Part shown: positions 63,170-64,000 of the stretch, in pieces
Layout of the letters: the number at the start of each line of letters is the position of its first letter
Position numbering within the stretch: position 1 is the stretch's first letter
Source: Carnegiea gigantea
Taxonomy: Eukaryota; Streptophyta; Magnoliopsida; Caryophyllales; Cactaceae
DNA length: 64,000 bases
Assembly: GCA_029747015.1 (NCBI GenBank)
Contig: JAKOGI010000443.1
Coordinates: 454,501-518,500, forward strand
Direction of reading: 5' to 3'
Made by a program: the position numbers and the translations under genes
Notes under the pieces: generated by a model
The model's input: only the letters and a program-made list of their open reading frames with translations
What the model was told of the DNA's origin: nothing
Databases searched by the model: none

Positions 63170-63530
63170 AAATATCCTTAAAGGATATCCTCCTCTTTTC
63201 GTGTCTATCCCGACTGTTTTAATCTTAAGGGATAAGAAGTTTTTTGCAAATTCATTCTTTAGACTTACATAATATCCAGGTCGACAGTTAAAACCTACTG
63301 ACCTATTACATAAATTAGTTTTTATCCCTGTGATTATCTGGTTATTAAATTTAGTATGTCTAGTATCACAGAGTAAAGCGTAAAGATCAATATCTTTACT
63401 ATAATATTGTAATGAAGTGATTTGAACTTGGACACTTCCGATGTGGATGTACCTATACTTTCTATCTTTGTTATACTTAAGGATATTTTTTCAATTAATA
63501 AGATTAACTTCCCCAATGTCATACTCATAA
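63170..63530 (-). pseudogene. Viral movement protein remnant
   Basis: Minus-strand translation shows the core of the caulimovirid 30K-type movement protein, which opens plasmodesmata for cell-to-cell spread. A conserved H-I-G-x-V-Q-V block (about 63430-63450) and a late R-P-G-Y-Y-V-S-L-K block (about 63265-63290) are visible. The frame changes and carries stops. Confidence 0.75.
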
Positions 63531-63889
63531 TCCTTTATTTCCATATCTCCTTCTATCATTTCACATATGTATTTGCTTTTTAATTGAAAAATGAATTTTT
63601 TATAGATCATGTCTTTTTGGATTATGGGAAGAACCCAATCTCCTTTGACTTTTTCATGATTATTGTCCACCACAAACTCTTCTCCTTGAAGATCACCAAG
63701 GCTAACTGAACTACTTTCCATCATATGGCTAGTTTCTTCATAATCACTTTCTTCATATTCATTCTCCTCTATGATTTCAACAATTCCTTTGTTATTACCT
63801 AGGGCTAGGTCTAAAGCCTCATCTTCACTAAGCTCAACATAATCTAGGCTTCCTAATGTTTCAATAAGTTTGTTATTCTTTCTGTTTTT

Positions 63890-63937
63890 GTATTCATTAG
63901 CATAATGCCCTACTTCTCCACATGCCCAACATTTACA
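63890..63937 (-). pseudogene. Viral coat-protein-type zinc knuckle
   Basis: A CCHC-like motif with two close Cys pairs and a following His is visible on the minus strand. The expected final Cys is a Tyr codon (63890-63892), so the finger is incomplete. An acidic stretch follows (63720-63860), as is common beside caulimovirid coat proteins. The rest of the coat protein lies beyond the window. Confidence 0.7.
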
Positions 63938-64000
63938 GTTGTTCTTTCCTGCCAGGCAATAGGCAGCCTTCCTAAAAAATCTATGCTTTTTAGGACTCGG

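Larger units (their letters stand above)
48850..64000 (-). mobile_element. Endogenous pararetrovirus (Caulimoviridae), inactive and interrupted
   Basis: Minus-strand order from the right edge is: coat-protein-type zinc knuckle (63890-63937), movement protein (about 63170-63500), aspartic protease (about 62590), reverse transcriptase, RNase H, a downstream ORF, and an intergenic region with a TATA-like box. A 10.6 kb LTR element at 51532-62116 splits the polymerase between protease and reverse transcriptase. Stops and frameshifts occur in every domain, so it cannot produce virus. A zinc knuckle before the movement protein recalls cavemo- and solendoviruses; the genus is uncertain. The sequence runs off the right edge. 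Confidence 0.87.

Overview
This window is eukaryotic nuclear DNA from a flowering plant, most likely a eudicot. It is AT-rich, has spliced genes, and carries plant-specific mobile elements: an Athila-type gypsy derivative, copia, a Mutator-like element and an endogenous caulimovirid. It also holds a plastid DNA insert and one host gene with an Arabidopsis-like xylan glycosyltransferase sequence. I cannot name the species. About three quarters of the window is transposable-element or viral sequence, and most of that is broken.

Layout. Bases 1-12640 are an L1-type LINE on the minus strand, whose 3' end lies before base 1. Its ORF2 endonuclease is cut by a 7.4 kb Athila-type LTR element (2721-10135, target duplication AGAAC) that keeps gag and protease but has lost reverse transcriptase, RNase H and integrase. 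About 14560-15370 is plastid DNA carrying the first exon of trnK-UUU. 16457-22504 is a degraded Ty1/copia element on the minus strand (target duplication CATAT). 23528-31413 is a Mutator-like element with a FAR1-type transposase remnant on the plus strand and a convergent remnant of an ULP1-like (C48) cysteine protease on the minus strand, plus tandem repeats. 31414-39560 is old, heavily decayed DNA with a Ty3/gypsy integrase remnant on the minus strand and a possible antisense extra ORF.

The only clearly intact host gene is at 43399-46255 (minus, three exons, 446 residues). It is a GT47 exostosin-family protein of the IRX7/FRA8/F8H group, which acts in glucuronoxylan synthesis in the Golgi. 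Upstream of it are a Tourist-like MITE whose empty site survives in a neighbouring tandem copy, a long TA repeat and the 3' end of another LINE.

From about 48850 to the right edge lies an endogenous pararetrovirus (Caulimoviridae) on the minus strand, full of stops. It is split by a 10.6 kb non-autonomous LTR element (51532-62116, target duplication ATCAG) with 3.1-3.3 kb LTRs. That element has an initiator-Met primer site and a polypurine tract of Tekay/Del chromovirus type, but no recognisable coding region.

The window's interest lies in its nested history: several insertions can be resolved to the base, and at least two non-autonomous LTR elements presumably depended on proteins from relatives. 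I found no sign of a new kind of enzymatic or defence system.
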